A DNA stretch of 64,000 nt from Kingdonia uniflora (GCA_014058105.1 JACGCM010001659.1:3844001-3908000); one strand, 5' to 3'. Positions 41,589-52,641 are shown, counted from the first letter of the stretch. The notes: a model not told the origin generated them from the letters alone. Program-made: numbers and translations.

Positions 41589-42461
41589 ACCTAAACCATT
41601 GGCTACTCTGGATAAGACCTGTCTATTTGATTGTGTTGCTCGAGACCAGGATAAGCTAATAGAGGTGCTCAGTGAATTGGGTATTCGAAGGCACAAAATG
41701 GTAGATTCGGTAGCACCCAAAATCCAACGAGCTCAAGAAAAACGAGTTATGGCCGAGGGGAAAGCTGTAGAGACCGTTGCTGATTTTCTTAGTCCTCCAC
41801 CTTTTGTACCTATGACTACCAAACCGATTACTCATAAGGTCTGAAAGCCAGCACAACAAAGTACCTCAGCTCCTGAGGCTGTGAGCGTAGAATAAGAGAT
41901 CGCAAAACCTAATATTGCTGGTGTAGAGGAAAGACCCGAAGCGAGCGTGCCCGCTCTTGGGGTAGCTGAGAAGAGTTCGTTGAAGAGAAAATAGTTTGTG
42001 GAGGAGGAAGGTCACCGAACTCACTCTCCTGCTATGGCCAAGATGAAAGAGTTGGAGCATAAATATTGTCTTATGGCCGGGACGAACTCACAGCAGCTCG
42101 AGGATGAGTATCTCGAGCATACGTTCGCGGTATGTGGTCAAAAAAATGTTATTTGATGTAATCTTTGAACTTAGTGAAACTGCTGAACTGGCTCTTCCCG
42201 TCTTTTTTTTTTCTTTTTTTTTGTACTTGGCAGTTGTTAATGCAGCTAAAGGGGGAAAGACAATGTTTGGACAAGAGAGGCCAAGAATTTGATGTTCTGA
42301 CAGTAAAGTTCGAGGCTCAGTCAGCTCGCGTGAAAGAACTCGTGGTGGATCTTCAGTTGGAGAGAGAAATAAGGGCTGCAGATGCTACCGCAGCTGTGGA
42401 AAAGTTTAGTGAGCTATCAAAGCATGATAAACTCAAGTTTGACGCGGTTGCAGTGGCCTAA
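41589..42461 (+). pseudogene. Antisense accessory gene, middle exons with intron
   Basis: The first part reads KPKPLATLDKTCLFDCVARD, then VDSVAPKIQRAQEKRVMA, the normal continuation of the accessory protein. Stops fall at 41842, 41893 and 41991. It runs to YLEHTFA at 42129. After an intron (42130-42233), the frame continues LLMQLKGERQCLDKRGQEF and the coiled coil VKELVVDLQLEREIRAADAT to a TAA at 42459-42461. Confidence 0.66.
42130..42233 (+). other. Intron in the antisense accessory gene
   Basis: The donor is GCG|GTATGTGG and the acceptor is TTTTTTGTACTTGGCAG|TTG after a strong poly-T tract; length 104 bp. Removing it joins two open frames in phase (HTFA to LLMQ), both with coiled-coil character. 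Reading through would hit a stop within about ten codons. Confidence 0.72.
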
Positions 42462-42889
42462 GTGGAAAGGGACTACTTTGTCAAATCGTACTATTGTTTT
42501 GGTCTGAGTGTTATGCGGAGATAGAGTTCCCACCTGAGGGCGAGGTGGAAGAGATGGCTGGTGATGCCGCTGGTTTGCCAGAGAATATATCAGGCCTTCC
42601 TCCAGGCAGTACAGGGCCAGTCCATACTATCGGGCAAACAGTGGACCCTCCGGTGGAACGTACGAAGCAGTACCCTCTTTGGGGATGATGCTAAAATCTC
42701 CTTCTGAGGTAGACATTAGCAAGCATCTTTAAGTGTTTTGTGGTATCATGTCTTCTATTTTTTAGCTCGCTTGATTTGGATGTGATAGTACTCTGTATAA
42801 TCGTACATTATTTTTACTTTGAGTAATGTTTTGTAATCTGTTTTATGCGAATGTTTGTATTGAAACAAGATATTTATAATATGTGTAGG

Positions 42890-45230
42890 AGATAGAGTGT
42901 TTGAGAAAAACAAACTCTGAATTGGTGAAGTCATTGAGTAGAGTGAGGGACTCTGTAGCCTGTATTTAAAAGGTACTTAACAAAACTGAATATGAGAGAA
43001 GGCAATTTAATTTGAATTTAGAGAAAATCTTTAAAGAGTTAAATGATCTGCAATGTAGATATGCTAAGATACAAATAGAGAGAGATGAGGTATTGCGAAA
43101 GGAATAGGAAAGAGGGATATTAGTTTAAAAGCCAAAAGAATTGGCTTGCTTTAATGACCCAAGTGATAAGGCGAGATGTTAGAGTATGCTAATAGCTCTT
43201 ACCTTGTATTTTGAGGTTGAAGTAGATATGAACGAGGGTTAAAAGAAGCTTATATAGAGCTTTTGAGGGAGAGAGGTGCAGTTCCGGACCCAGCTAGAGT
43301 TATGTTTTTAGCTCAAGAATTACGTAATCGTCATAGTGTAAAGGAAAAAAAATGTTCAGCTCGAGCTGGTGTGTCTGTTGTATGGGGTGATGCATAACCT
43401 TGATCTGATGTGCTTGGCTTTGTGTAGGATCGGAGGGCCATGAGGATTGTATTTTTCAGGATAAGAAAGGAGCAAATAAAGGTCCAAAAGCGATTAAAGG
43501 GTAAATTAAAGGGGTTACAGGATGAACTATTGCAGCATGAGGAGCAAAAAATGTCTTTAGCAACCCGGCTGTAGAAAGAAGTGGTTGTTCGAATGAAAGT
43601 AGAAGCGGATGTAAGGGCTTTAGGTGTATTACAAAAAAAATATGCGCCAACGGCTGTACAAAGCGCAAATGATATTGAAGGTGCATTTATATCCATCACG
43701 AGAAAAAGGTGTTGTTCAAACAAAACAATAACGTCACATAGATAGTGTTATCAAATTTTATGGGGAAGAATTATCTAGGGTAGAGAATGTATTTAGGAAG
43801 TTCATAGAGAAGTGTGGGAAGGATTTTGAAGTGAAAAATGCCAAGGCAGAAAACTTGTGGTTTACCCGAGGTAAAGGAGGAATTGTTGGTGAGCAACCCA
43901 TTCCTAGGTCGCAGGAGGAGTTGTCCGAAGAGGAGTAGGTCGAGAGTCTGATACCCTGAACGCGGCATAAATAATATCAATAGGAGGTCGTGACCTTTAC
44001 TACAGCAGTAGATGCGCAGTGTTGAATAGGAATTTAATGAGAGACAAAGCATCGTCGTCTCATGTCCAGAAGGGTCGCAAATAGAGTATTCTTGTCTTCC
44101 TTTACCAGTCCTTCGTACTGTGTGATGATAAATGTAATCTATTTTTGTTTATGAGAACAGAATGATGTATCTAACTTACTCAGATACCTTATTCTTGATG
44201 TAATCTTGTCAACTGTTATATGTTATCCGTTGTTATGAAGAACTATTATAAATGTGATCTATTATGATAGGTAGAACTGACTGCTATACAAAGTCAGTGT
44301 GACGCATTGCATGCCAAAAATGAACAAATGAATGTTGAGCTAAGATCGAGTCAGGGGGCCTGAAAAAGTGTTACTGAAGAAGATGAGAAGTTGAGGGCGG
44401 AGATGACTGAAACTCTTCAACAGAAAGATGTGGTACTAACTGTAAGTTTGAGAAAGAAAGAGAGTTTAGAAGAAGAGATAAGAAGAAAGGGTGTTGAAGC
44501 TGGAAGTAGCTTGGAACAAGCTAGCCAACAGGATACTGAATTGATGTATGTGCGAATGCAAATTGTAGAACTGCTAGGTGTGTTAGAGGCTGAAGGAAAT
44601 AATGTGAAGGAGTTGTAGTTTCAAGTTAATATGCTTGAAGCGGAGATAAGCAATGTCAGAGCTCGTGCTCGCAAATATGAAGTATTATGGTTGGTTACTA
44701 GGATGATGGGAAAGAAGGTGGAGGAGGTTTGTGCTCAACAGAATGAAGTCATAAAAAAGGATTGGAACAAAGTATGTGAGTTATAGCAGATTGTGCAAGC
44801 GCGGCATCTGGATATCTTGGAATAACAGTCCGAAAATGACAAACTTTGAAGTGTGAATACGAAGCTAGATAAGGATCTATTGCGGTTGGAGAAAAGTTAT
44901 GATTCGAAGAGGGTAGAATGTGCAAGTTATGAAAATTTGATATCGCTGATTTATCATATGAACGAATTTATGACAGTGTTGGAAGCTCGGAATTCAGATG
45001 TGTGTCGTGCAAAACGACGAGTGGAGAATCGTTGTAAGCAACTGGAAAACATACTGAAGGAAGTGTAGCATAAATTAAGCGATCTCCTTCTCAGTAAATA
45101 GTTTAAAAGTGAGGTGGGTGAAAGTCACGAGAGGGAGATGGTTACAGTAATATCATTCTTTACGGCTGAATTGAAGAGATTCGAGGCTGAAGTCAAGGGG
45201 TATACGAGGGTTTGACTGCCCAAGGTGAAG
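42890..45230 (+). pseudogene. Antisense accessory gene, long coiled-coil part
   Basis: Several plus-strand blocks code for charged heptad-rich helices: EIECLRKTNSELVKSLSRVR from 42891 (after TGTGTAG|), RRAMRIVFFRIRKEQIKVQK from 43435 (after TTGTGTAG|), ELTAIQSQCDALHAKNEQMN from 44271 (after GATAGGTAG|), and KLDKDLLRLEKSYDSKRVEC from 44853. Each block starts just after an AG acceptor-like site, which suggests exons. Stops are scattered through all of them. The product would be a long rod-like protein encoded opposite to pol. Confidence 0.55.
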
Positions 45231-45600
45231 AATGTGAGATAGAGGTAATCTAATCTAAATATTTACAACCCATGATTGCCAGGATCGGATCATTTAAATA
45301 GAGTATGGTTAGAGAAGGAAAGAAAATTGTTGTGGGGAGAATGCTAGAATTCATACGTCAGAAGTTACATAGAAGTTATGTATGGGATGTGATAGGACCT
45401 TCTAATATAGGTAATGTTTTAAGTGATAGCTCTAGCGAGGAGTGAGGAATATGATTATGTTGTATGTATACGCGACAAGAATAACAATATAGATGTATGA
45501 AGCAATAGTTAAGGACGAGACAGTTAACTGTACTAACCGTGTGAGGTACCAACGATAATGTATGGAAAACAACGCGATATGTGATCGGTTCTGCCAAAAT

Positions 45601-46025
45601 GGTAAACGATCTGCGATGTATTAGATGGTCAGTTTGGCCGAAGCATCAAACGATCTGTAATATGTTTTAGATTATTGATTTGGCCGAAATAACAAATGAT
45701 CTGTAATGTACTTAGATGATCGATTTGGCCACAGTATCAAATGATCTGTAATGTATTAAGAAGATCGATTTGGCTGAAGCAGCAAATGATCTGTAATGTA
45801 TTTAGATGATCGATTTGGCCATAGTAACAAATGATCTGTAATGTATTTAGATGATCGATTTGGCCGAAGCAACAAATGATATGTAATGTATTTAGATGAT
45901 CGATTTGGCCGAAGTAGCAAATGATCTGTAATGTATTTAGATGATCGATTTGGTCGAAGCACCAAATGATCTGTAATGTATTTAGATGATCAATTTGGGT
46001 GAAGCAATAAATGATATATAATCTG
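45601..46025. repeat. 45-bp tandem array in the 3' region of Tat B
   Basis: About nine and a half copies of a 45-bp unit with the core ATGATCTGTAATGTATTTAG, then GATCGATTTGGCCGAAG. The central copies differ at one to four positions; the outer ones are more diverged. The length is a multiple of three, so the minus frame repeats 15 residues (PNRSSKYIT, then HLLLR) without a stop. The array lies directly downstream of the integrase end. Confidence 0.95.
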
Positions 46026-46245
46026 TGTATAGAAGTTTTGTAATGTAGAGCAATCAAACGCAAGTATTTTATTGGTGTAAGATTGACGTACAACAAATGT
46101 GTTAGATAGAGTATTGTATGGTATAGTAGAAAGTACTCAGATGTATGTGATCAAATATAAGTTTTTCATTGATGTGAGATCATCATACGAAATGATAGAT
46201 TGATTTAAAGAAAAGTACACTATGACAGATTTGTTATCTGCGATA

Positions 46246-47330
46246 CAACTTCAGTCTCCTTGTATTCCAAGGATTGGGTATGTGCTCGCCATGCTCAGTG
46301 GCAAGGTTATAGGAACCGAGGCTACTTTTTCCGATAACGACAAAAGGACCTTCCCAGTTTTCAGATAATTTCCCTGCGTTGAGCTCTTTGCAATGTTTGG
46401 GAATCTCTCAGAGGACCAGATCCTTGATTTCGAACTCTCTATGACGAACGCATTTGTTATAAGATCGAGCTAAAGCTTGGTGATACCTTCCCAAATTCAT
46501 GATTGCTTGGTTCTCAGTCTCCTCGATCTAATTCACATTACAAGCCAACTGGATTTTGCTCTCTTCATCGGTCATGGTATGGTCGCGAATAGGGTAATGA
46601 TACAAAGTAGAGATGATTGCTTATGTACCGTAAGCCAGGAGGAACAACGCATATCCAGTTGAAACTCGAGGTGTAGTTTGATAAGCCTACAACACATGTG
46701 GTAACTCTATTACCCAATTACCCTTTTTTTGTCAAGCATTTTTTAATCCCATCCACGATAGTACGATTAGTGATTTTGTCTTGACCGTTTCCTTGCGGGT
46801 AATACAGATTTAAAAGAGAATGTATGATGTTGTGTTGATTGAGGAATTTGACAACTTTGGAGCCAACGAACTGAGCTCCGTTGTCGATCCTGATGAGATG
46901 GGAGCACCCAAAATGGATGATGATGTTTTCCCAGATGAACTTGATAACTTCATCTTCTCGTGTGCGGTACAAAGGAACTGCCTCTACCCACTCAGTGAAG
47001 TAATCAGTTGCGACTAAAAGATACTTCCATTTTTCTGGTGCAGTAGGATATTTGCTGACAAGGTCGAGGGCCCATCTTTTAAATGGCCATACAACGTTGC
47101 TGGAATAGAGTTCTAAAGCTGGAGTTCAAATTTGGGGACCATGACGTTGACATGCATCGCATTTGCTTGCGAGTTCGATTGCTTGAGATTTTATTTTAGA
47201 CCAGAAGACGTATTGGGTAAGAGCTCGATTTGTTAGAGATCTTTATGCCACGTGGGAACCACAAGTACCTTCATGTTGTTCTTGTAGGAATTTTTGAGAT
47301 TCTTTTTGGGATAAGCATACGAGATATGGT
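46246..47330 (-). pseudogene. Integrase of Tat element B
   Basis: On the minus strand: HEGTCGSHVA and CDACQRHGPQ (zinc module), WPFKRWALDLVSKY with the first Asp, LIRIDNGAQFVGSKV with the second, and GNGQDKITNRTI, where the catalytic Glu position (usual QAE) is Lys. After stops and frame changes the conserved C-terminus is still visible at 46246-46400 (GKLSENWEGPFVV). The enzyme is not active. Confidence 0.87.
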
Positions 47331-47470
47331 CCTGTGACTGAAATCTTGTATAAAAGGTTGTTTTCTAGGATATAGTGTTAAGCATTATCAAGTATGCATC
47401 TCTTTTCAGTGGGATCTTGAAGGAGTTTGTCGTCGAATTTGTTTTCGGTCCCAATATACTTGAGGAAAGA

Positions 47471-48080
47471 TCATCTCCATTCGTCATCATCCTCTTCAAT
47501 GTTCCCAGTATTAAAAGAATTTGAGCTTATGATGTTAATGCTGGGGGTTAATAATACTTCAATCTTGAGATATCGAGCTTCAGAGCCAAGGACTCCTGCG
47601 AGATATGCGAGGGAGTCAGAATGTTTGTTTGCTCTACGCGGCAAATGTTTGATAGAAATTTTCTTGAATTTACTTATTCTGTCGGCCACTGTGGCTGCGT
47701 AATCGATCATTTTCCCATTCTTCTGAAAAAAAATTGTGTAATAGTTTGCAATAAGCGAGTTTGTATATACGGACAGTTCGAATACTCCAATCTCTAGAGC
47801 CATATCTAGGCTGTAAATCATTGCCTCGTACTCGACTATATTGTTGGTAACTTCAAAATTCAATCGGATTGCCTTTTCGATTCTATCATTAGAAGGTGTG
47901 ATTAGCATAATTTTGATGCTTGATCCTGTGGGTCCAGAAAATCTATCAGTTAAAAGATGCCATATCCCTTTTGCGTTATCCAGTCTGCCCTTTCTTCGAG
48001 TTGTTCTTCATAAATTTATGTATTGTCTTCTTCCCAATTAGGATCTTCAACGGGGAAATCTGCAAGGAAATCTGCTACGA
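47471..48080 (-). pseudogene. Second (archaeal-type) RNase H of Tat element B
   Basis: A 145-residue frame on the minus strand begins MLITPSNDRIEKAIRLNF and has the motif TNNIVEYEAMIYSLDMALE and the end LPRRANKHSDSLAYLAG. This extra RNase H, located between the ordinary RNase H and integrase, is a diagnostic of plant Tat elements. The preceding part with the first Asp lies in a degraded frame near 47950-48080. It would assist RNA removal during reverse transcription. Confidence 0.85.
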
Positions 48081-48179
48081 CCTGACCCTTTTTAGAATGT
48101 CTGGGCTCAAAACGGATGTCATGCTCGCCAAGAGTGACTGTCCATTGTTGGACCCGTCTGGATTATTCTCATTTGGATA

Positions 48180-48560
48180 AGATTTTACGCAGAGGGTAGT
48201 TGGTCACTACTCGTACTGAGTGGGCATGAAAGTATTGTCTCAATTTTTGTGAGCTGTAGACGAAAGCTAGAAGTAATTTCTCGACCTTGTTATATCGAGA
48301 TTCTGCTGGAGAGAGAGTTGTATTGATGAAATAGACAGGCTTTTCGGTCTTCTCATCAAGTTGAATAAGAATAAAACTTAATGATTCTTCAGTGATTGTA
48401 AGGTAACTCTTCCCCTTCCCTAGGTATACTCATCACTGGCGGAGAACCCAAGTAAAGTTTTAAGTTGCTGAAATGCTACTTCGCACTATATTGTCCATTC
48501 GATCTCAGGGTCCTTCTTAGGTTTCTGTTTTATGGTCCCCCCACGTAATAAGTTGAACAG
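48180..48560 (-). pseudogene. First RNase H of Tat element B, degraded
   Basis: Short pieces on the minus strand match the Ty3/gypsy RNase H: KPVYFI, then LSPAESRYNKVEKLLLAFVY and SQKLRQYFHAHSVRVVTNY. Frame changes and stops separate them. The order after RT and before the second RNase H is as expected. Confidence 0.75.
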
Positions 48561-48619
48561 CTATCGACAGTGATCAAACAGTTTTGAAACAAAATAGTTT
48601 ATTGCGGTAATCTTGCCTG

Positions 48620-49394
48620 CTAACTTCTGGACGTCTTTTTCATTTTTGGAGAAGGCATAGATAATAATACGCAAATACGATCTGGATCAGCTTCAATACC
48701 GTGCTTACTGATTAAGTAGCCCCAGAACTTCCCTAACTGGACTACGGACTGACATTTGTCAAGGTTGAGCTTCATCTTGTAGAGACGAAGAATATCGAAA
48801 GCCGTATGTAAATCGGCTATATGATTTTCCTTTTTAAGATTTTTACACACATATAGTCTATATAGACCTCTATTGTTTTTCTAAGTTGATCTTTAAACAT
48901 CTGGGTCATCAGTCGCTGATAAGTAGCTCCAACATTTTTATGACCAAATGGCATGATTTTTTAGCAGTAGAGGCCGTGCTCTGTAATAAAAGTTGTTTTC
49001 TCTTGATCGTCGGGTAGCATAGGTATTTGGTTGTATCCTGACGCGGCGTCCATCATAGACAAGAGCTCGTGTCCTGATGTAGAATCGAGCAAGTTATTTA
49101 TGATAGGGAGTGGAAAACTATCTTTTGGAATATGTCTATTCAAGTCGGTAAAATCCTCGTACACTCTGATCTTCCCGTTCTTCTTCGGTACTGCTACAAT
49201 ATTCGATATCCATTCCGAATAATTGGCCTTTCAGATAAAACCAACTTTGATAAGTTTTTGATCTCCTTGTTGACTTCGTCTGGAAGTCTTGGTATTAAAA
49301 TCCTTTGTCTCTGTTTGACAGCTACGGCTTTATCCTTCAAGTTAAGTTTGTGATAGGCTAGGCTCGGATCGATACCTAGCATCTCGTGAAACAT
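48620..49394 (-). pseudogene. Reverse transcriptase of Tat element B
   Basis: On the minus strand: KQRQRILIPRLPDEVNKEIK (N-terminus), VYEDFTDLNRHIPKDSFPLP, GHELLSMMDAASGYNQIPML with the first catalytic Asp, FITEHGLYC then a stop, and the catalytic box, which reads VYIDYM so the second Asp of the usual YxDD is Tyr. It continues DKCQSVVQLGKFWGYLISKH. Frames at 49194-49394, 48961-49164 and 48620-48850 belong together, with small shifts between. Confidence 0.9.
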
Positions 49395-49652
49395 CCAAGT
49401 AAAGACATCATTATTTTCCTTAAGGAACTGGATGAGAGTGTTGTACTCTACTGAGGGTAAATAAGTGCCAATATATGTCCCATGCTTTGGTCTACTGATT
49501 TTAACATACTTTGTGGTTTCTGTGTTAGGCAGATGTTGCCCTGGAGAGTTGACTACCGAGTTCTCTGTAATGTTTCCTGTTGTCTTCTATAATTGCTATG
49601 CGAGCTGATGTTCAGGAGGTTCTGGTTCAATGACGACAAAATTTTGGCACGC

Positions 49653-50033
49653 TCATGCTAATTTATGACTTTCTTTTATCACGTAAACGCTACCTTCCCA
49701 CTCAAAACATAATGCCAAGTGGTAGGTTAATGGGATAGCATGCATATTGTGTAACCAGCAATGTCCCATTATCCCCAGATAACAGGATTTTGTATTGACA
49801 ACATAAAAGATGACGTCGAGTATTACCGGTCCAGCGGTGATTGGAAGTATAATCTTTCCTACACGCTCTTCCTTAGATCCATTGAAACTACATATATCAA
49901 CGTCGCTGGGTTGGACCTTATTGGCCAGACCCATCTGATCGATCGTGCTTTGAAAATGGAGATCAATAGTGATGCTAATGTCTACTATCATCATATGAAG
50001 CACCATATTCCATATTTTCAACATGATCACCAA
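49653..50033 (-). pseudogene. Protease of Tat element B
   Basis: It aligns with the proteases of elements A and C: FQSTIDQMGLANKVQPSDVD, then GSKEERVGKIILPITAGPVI and KSCYLGIMGHCWLHN. The active-site segment reads MMIVDISITIDLHF instead of MxxDTGS, so the catalytic triad Asp-Thr-Gly is gone. Confidence 0.82.
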
Positions 50034-50171
50034 GGAATCGTGGTGAGGATAGTTGACATGCCAAAAGTCGTAATCATCGAAAGAAATCCTAGTTTGCTGA
50101 GAGCTGGATACTGGAATAAGAGGAGCTTCTTTATCTTGTATGGATAAGTCATGATATTGGCCGACACATCT

Positions 50172-50480
50172 TCATTTGCACCTGTTTGATTCTTTGACGA
50201 CCTGAGTCACTATGAGATGACAGAGTGAGATATGGTACAAATGTTTTTTGGGTGCGGGCTCCTCAATCTGTACAGCTTCGGTAGGGTTTTTGTAACTCCC
50301 GTTCTTATAATTCTCCACGTCTACTATGTATTCGTGCATTCGTCCATCTGCGAAGATGTATTCTAACAACCATTATAAGGCAAAATATTGCTCTGTCTCA
50401 TGATGTCAGACCTTATGGTGGATGCAGTATGGTTTGTTCTTGATCGGTTGAAGGTATTATGCATTGCAGAAGAATCTGTC
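50172..50480 (-). pseudogene. gag zinc-finger region of Tat element B
   Basis: On the minus strand: KPYCIHHK, then HHETEQ and WLLEYIFADGRMHEYI. Element C has RYCMHHKVTHHETDNCYILQ, so this is the Tat gag CCHC-like finger with its last Cys lost. Confidence 0.75.
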
Positions 50481-50558
50481 TTTCTATAATATTGGGTAGA
50501 TGTTGGCTATAGTCACATTCATCTTTGGAAGATAAGGTTTCAACAAGTTACTTCCTTT

Positions 50559-51131
50559 TTAAGGTCGCTTGTCGTTGGATTTGATTTGTTTCCTGTCTCC
50601 TCCTTGATCTGGTGTCTGATTAAAATTAGAATGGGTTGACTGATCTCGAGCTATCAATATTAATTTATGAGGTTTCTGCCTATCAGACACCATTCGTTCC
50701 AGGTCGATGTATCCGTTGACCTTTTTAAACATATCTTCCAATATTGTTGATTTGTTGAGAATGAGGTACTCCTTCGCCTGGCCATCGACGAGCAAAGCGT
50801 TGGTGAAAGCAAAAATAGCAATCTTCTAGTCGAGTCGATCTACTTTTCAGGCTAAGTCCAAGAACTTTTTGGTAAACGTCTCGTGCTTCTTTCCTGGCAT
50901 ATGTTTGCGGCTGAAAAGAGAATATAGGTTCTCCTCTTTATCTCTCTTGTACGGGTAATTTTTTACGAAGAGTTCGTGCAACAGTTTGAAGGTTGTGATG
51001 GATCCTTCAGGCAGTATGTAAAACCACCATAGGGGTTCACCTGACAAGCTGGTAGGAAAGAACCGGCATAGAATATGGTTGGATGTGGAATATAGACTTA
51101 GATCATCCCAGAACTCTTGAACGTGCTCCAC
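50559..51131 (-). pseudogene. gag capsid domain of Tat element B
   Basis: On the minus strand: HVQEFWDDLSLYSTSNHILC, RFFPTSLSGEPLWWFYILPE (retrotransposon gag domain), then KRDKEENLYSLFSRKHMPGK and LNKSTILEDMFKKVNGYIDL. It is closely related to gag of elements A and C. One stop near 50826 splits two frames in the same register. The N-terminal coiled coil lies at 51590-51890 and is disturbed by a 121-bp duplication. Confidence 0.88.
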
Positions 51132-51606
51132 TGGATCAGTTCCTTTGCACTTTCAGATCTTCAGAGTATGAAACCCGGTGGGGACCTCACCATCTAGGTG
51201 CTCCTAGGCGATCGGGTTCATCTATAATCTGTCGTGGATCCCTTTAGTCGGCATATGGGCTTCAAGCAATTCTTTGATTTTCTTTTTAACATGCTCCTGA
51301 GTGACATATTATCGAGCTGCAGTGGTTGGTCGTGTGACGCGCTCTTCTTCAGGGTTGTGGTCACCACTTCCTTCAATCAGACGTTCCTTTGCCCGGATTC
51401 GAGCTCTTCGAGGTTAATTTTCAGTCTGTCTGACTCCCACCAGGCCGCCATCTACTTCATGTTGGATCTCCTGGATCGGGATGGGCTCTATTTCTTGTTG
51501 TTGATGGTTAGATCAAATTACACTTCCTGCGTGAACGCCCTTCGGAGGAGGTCTTATTCTATCACGAACAAAAATCCATGAGCCTTAAGGTTGTATGCAT
51601 TTGTCC

Positions 51607-51848
51607 TTCTGGGCTGCGACCTGCTGACCCTGCAAAACTTTAAGTGCGTCCTGTACACTCGTGAGTCATTGTTTCAGGGCAGCACGCCTTTTTGTTTCTG
51701 AGTTCAGAGTAGCCCTCAGGTCTGCTATTCTGGACTGCGACCTGCTGACCCTGCAAAACTTTAAGTGCGTCATGTACACTCGTGAGTCATTGTTTCAGGG
51801 CAGCACGCCTTTTTGTTTCTGAGTTCAGAGTAGCCCTCAGGTCTGCTA
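51607..51848. repeat. 121-bp tandem duplication in the gag N-terminus of Tat B
   Basis: Two units (51607-51727 and 51728-51848) differ at only two positions seen by eye. 121 is not a multiple of three, so the duplication alone puts gag out of frame. Confidence 0.95.
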
Positions 51849-51956
51849 AAACTACATTTTTGTTCACCTGGATGATCGGCGTGCTCTGACCTGGAGGCGA
51901 CATTCTAAGAGAAAATGATCAGCGATGTTTGAGATAATGGGTGTTGAGAACTTCAG

Positions 51957-51976
51957 TTCCCACAGACGGCACCAAA
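51957..51976 (-). other. Primer-binding region of Tat element B
   Basis: On the minus strand the LTR end CTATTACA is followed by TTTGGTGCCGTCTGTGGGAA, the conserved Tat/Athila junction. This fixes the right-hand LTR as the 5' LTR and the element as minus-strand. Confidence 0.88.
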
Positions 51977-52541
51977 TGTAATAGCCTAGTTCTGAGATTC
52001 GAACGTAGCCTTTACACCAAATATATTCAGAATGCTTAAGAACAATAGACAATAAGCAGCAAGATGATTTAGCGTAGAAAATCTTTGAATAGGTTAAAAA
52101 CCACGACCTCTCCCGAGAATTTCAAGAAAGTGATGATCTTATTGAGATTGCTAGTTTATTACAATAAGCATTTTGAGAATGTAGGATGATAGAGTAGGAA
52201 CTTTTCTATGGTGAATGTTTCGTCCCTTATCTGTAGTTCTCCAGATCTCTTTATAGGTAATCTAATATGACCGTTTGATGACCATAAAGTTTCTTAATGA
52301 TGGACGTTACAAAATGTGCGTGAGATATTCTTTGACCAGATTGTACAACATTCCGACCTTTGTTGCTGTACAACGGCTCTATTGCTGATTGTATGCTTCG
52401 CCCAGGTCGAACTGTTGGTGTAGAGGTCAAAAGTGATGTCTCAAACTGAGGAAATTTTGGTTACGTTTTTAGTAGTACTCCCTGTATGCTGATGAGATCG
52501 AGGACGAAGCTTGAGTCCGAGATGCGAAATATGCTATTACA
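51977..52541 (-). repeat. 5' LTR of Tat element B
   Basis: 565 bp, TGTAATAG to CTATTACA, aligned with 37120-37681 without large gaps. The flank TAACA (52542-52546) is the TSD. Confidence 0.93.
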
Positions 52542-52546
52542 TAACA

Positions 52547-52641
52547 CTTAGTATTTTATGAGGTTAAAGGCTCCTCGGTTAGTCTCAAATTATCTATTCT
52601 CCATTATCTCACCATAGGTAAGAAACCAAACAACTAATATA
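52547..52641 (+). repeat. 3' LTR of the split chromovirus, second part
   Basis: It continues the LTR interrupted at 37119: the 5' LTR has TAACACTAAGTGTTTTCTGA, and here CTTAGTATTTTATGAGGT is followed by AAAGGCTCCTC and CTATTCTCCATTATCTCACC. It ends before TCCCA (52642-52646), the chromovirus TSD. Confidence 0.92.

Larger units (their letters stand above)
37120..52541 (-). mobile_element. Tat-type Ty3/gypsy element B, 15.4 kb
   Basis: The ends are TGTAATAG and CTATTACA, an eight-base perfect inverted repeat, with TSD TAACA on both sides. On the minus strand the order is 5' LTR (51977-52541), primer-binding region, gag, protease, RT, RNase H, second RNase H, integrase, a long 3' region, and 3' LTR (37120-37681). 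The second RNase H and the long 3' region with an antisense gene are known traits of the plant Tat group. All enzymes are broken. Gag resembles elements A and C, but the LTR differs. Confidence 0.93.
34965..52641 (+). mobile_element. Chromovirus with deleted gag-RT, split by Tat element B
   Basis: The 5' LTR is 34965-35320. The 3' LTR is 36862-37119 plus 52547-52641, which join once element B and one TSD copy are removed. The flanks TCCCA at 34960-34964 and 52642-52646 form the TSD. The internal part runs straight from the 5' LTR to the end of RNase H, so gag, protease and RT are lost. Integrase and a chromodomain-like tail remain. Without gag and RT it could only move with help. Confidence 0.9.

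Noticed and set aside
45737..46096. 119-residue minus-strand frame made of 15-residue repeats, as a possible repeat protein
   Set aside because: It is the by-product of a 45-bp tandem array with unit length divisible by three; no start context or homologue is known.
46477..50147. Plus-strand frames over the pol region of Tat B
   Set aside because: Minus-strand RT, RNase H and IN motifs explain this DNA; the plus frames are their shadows.
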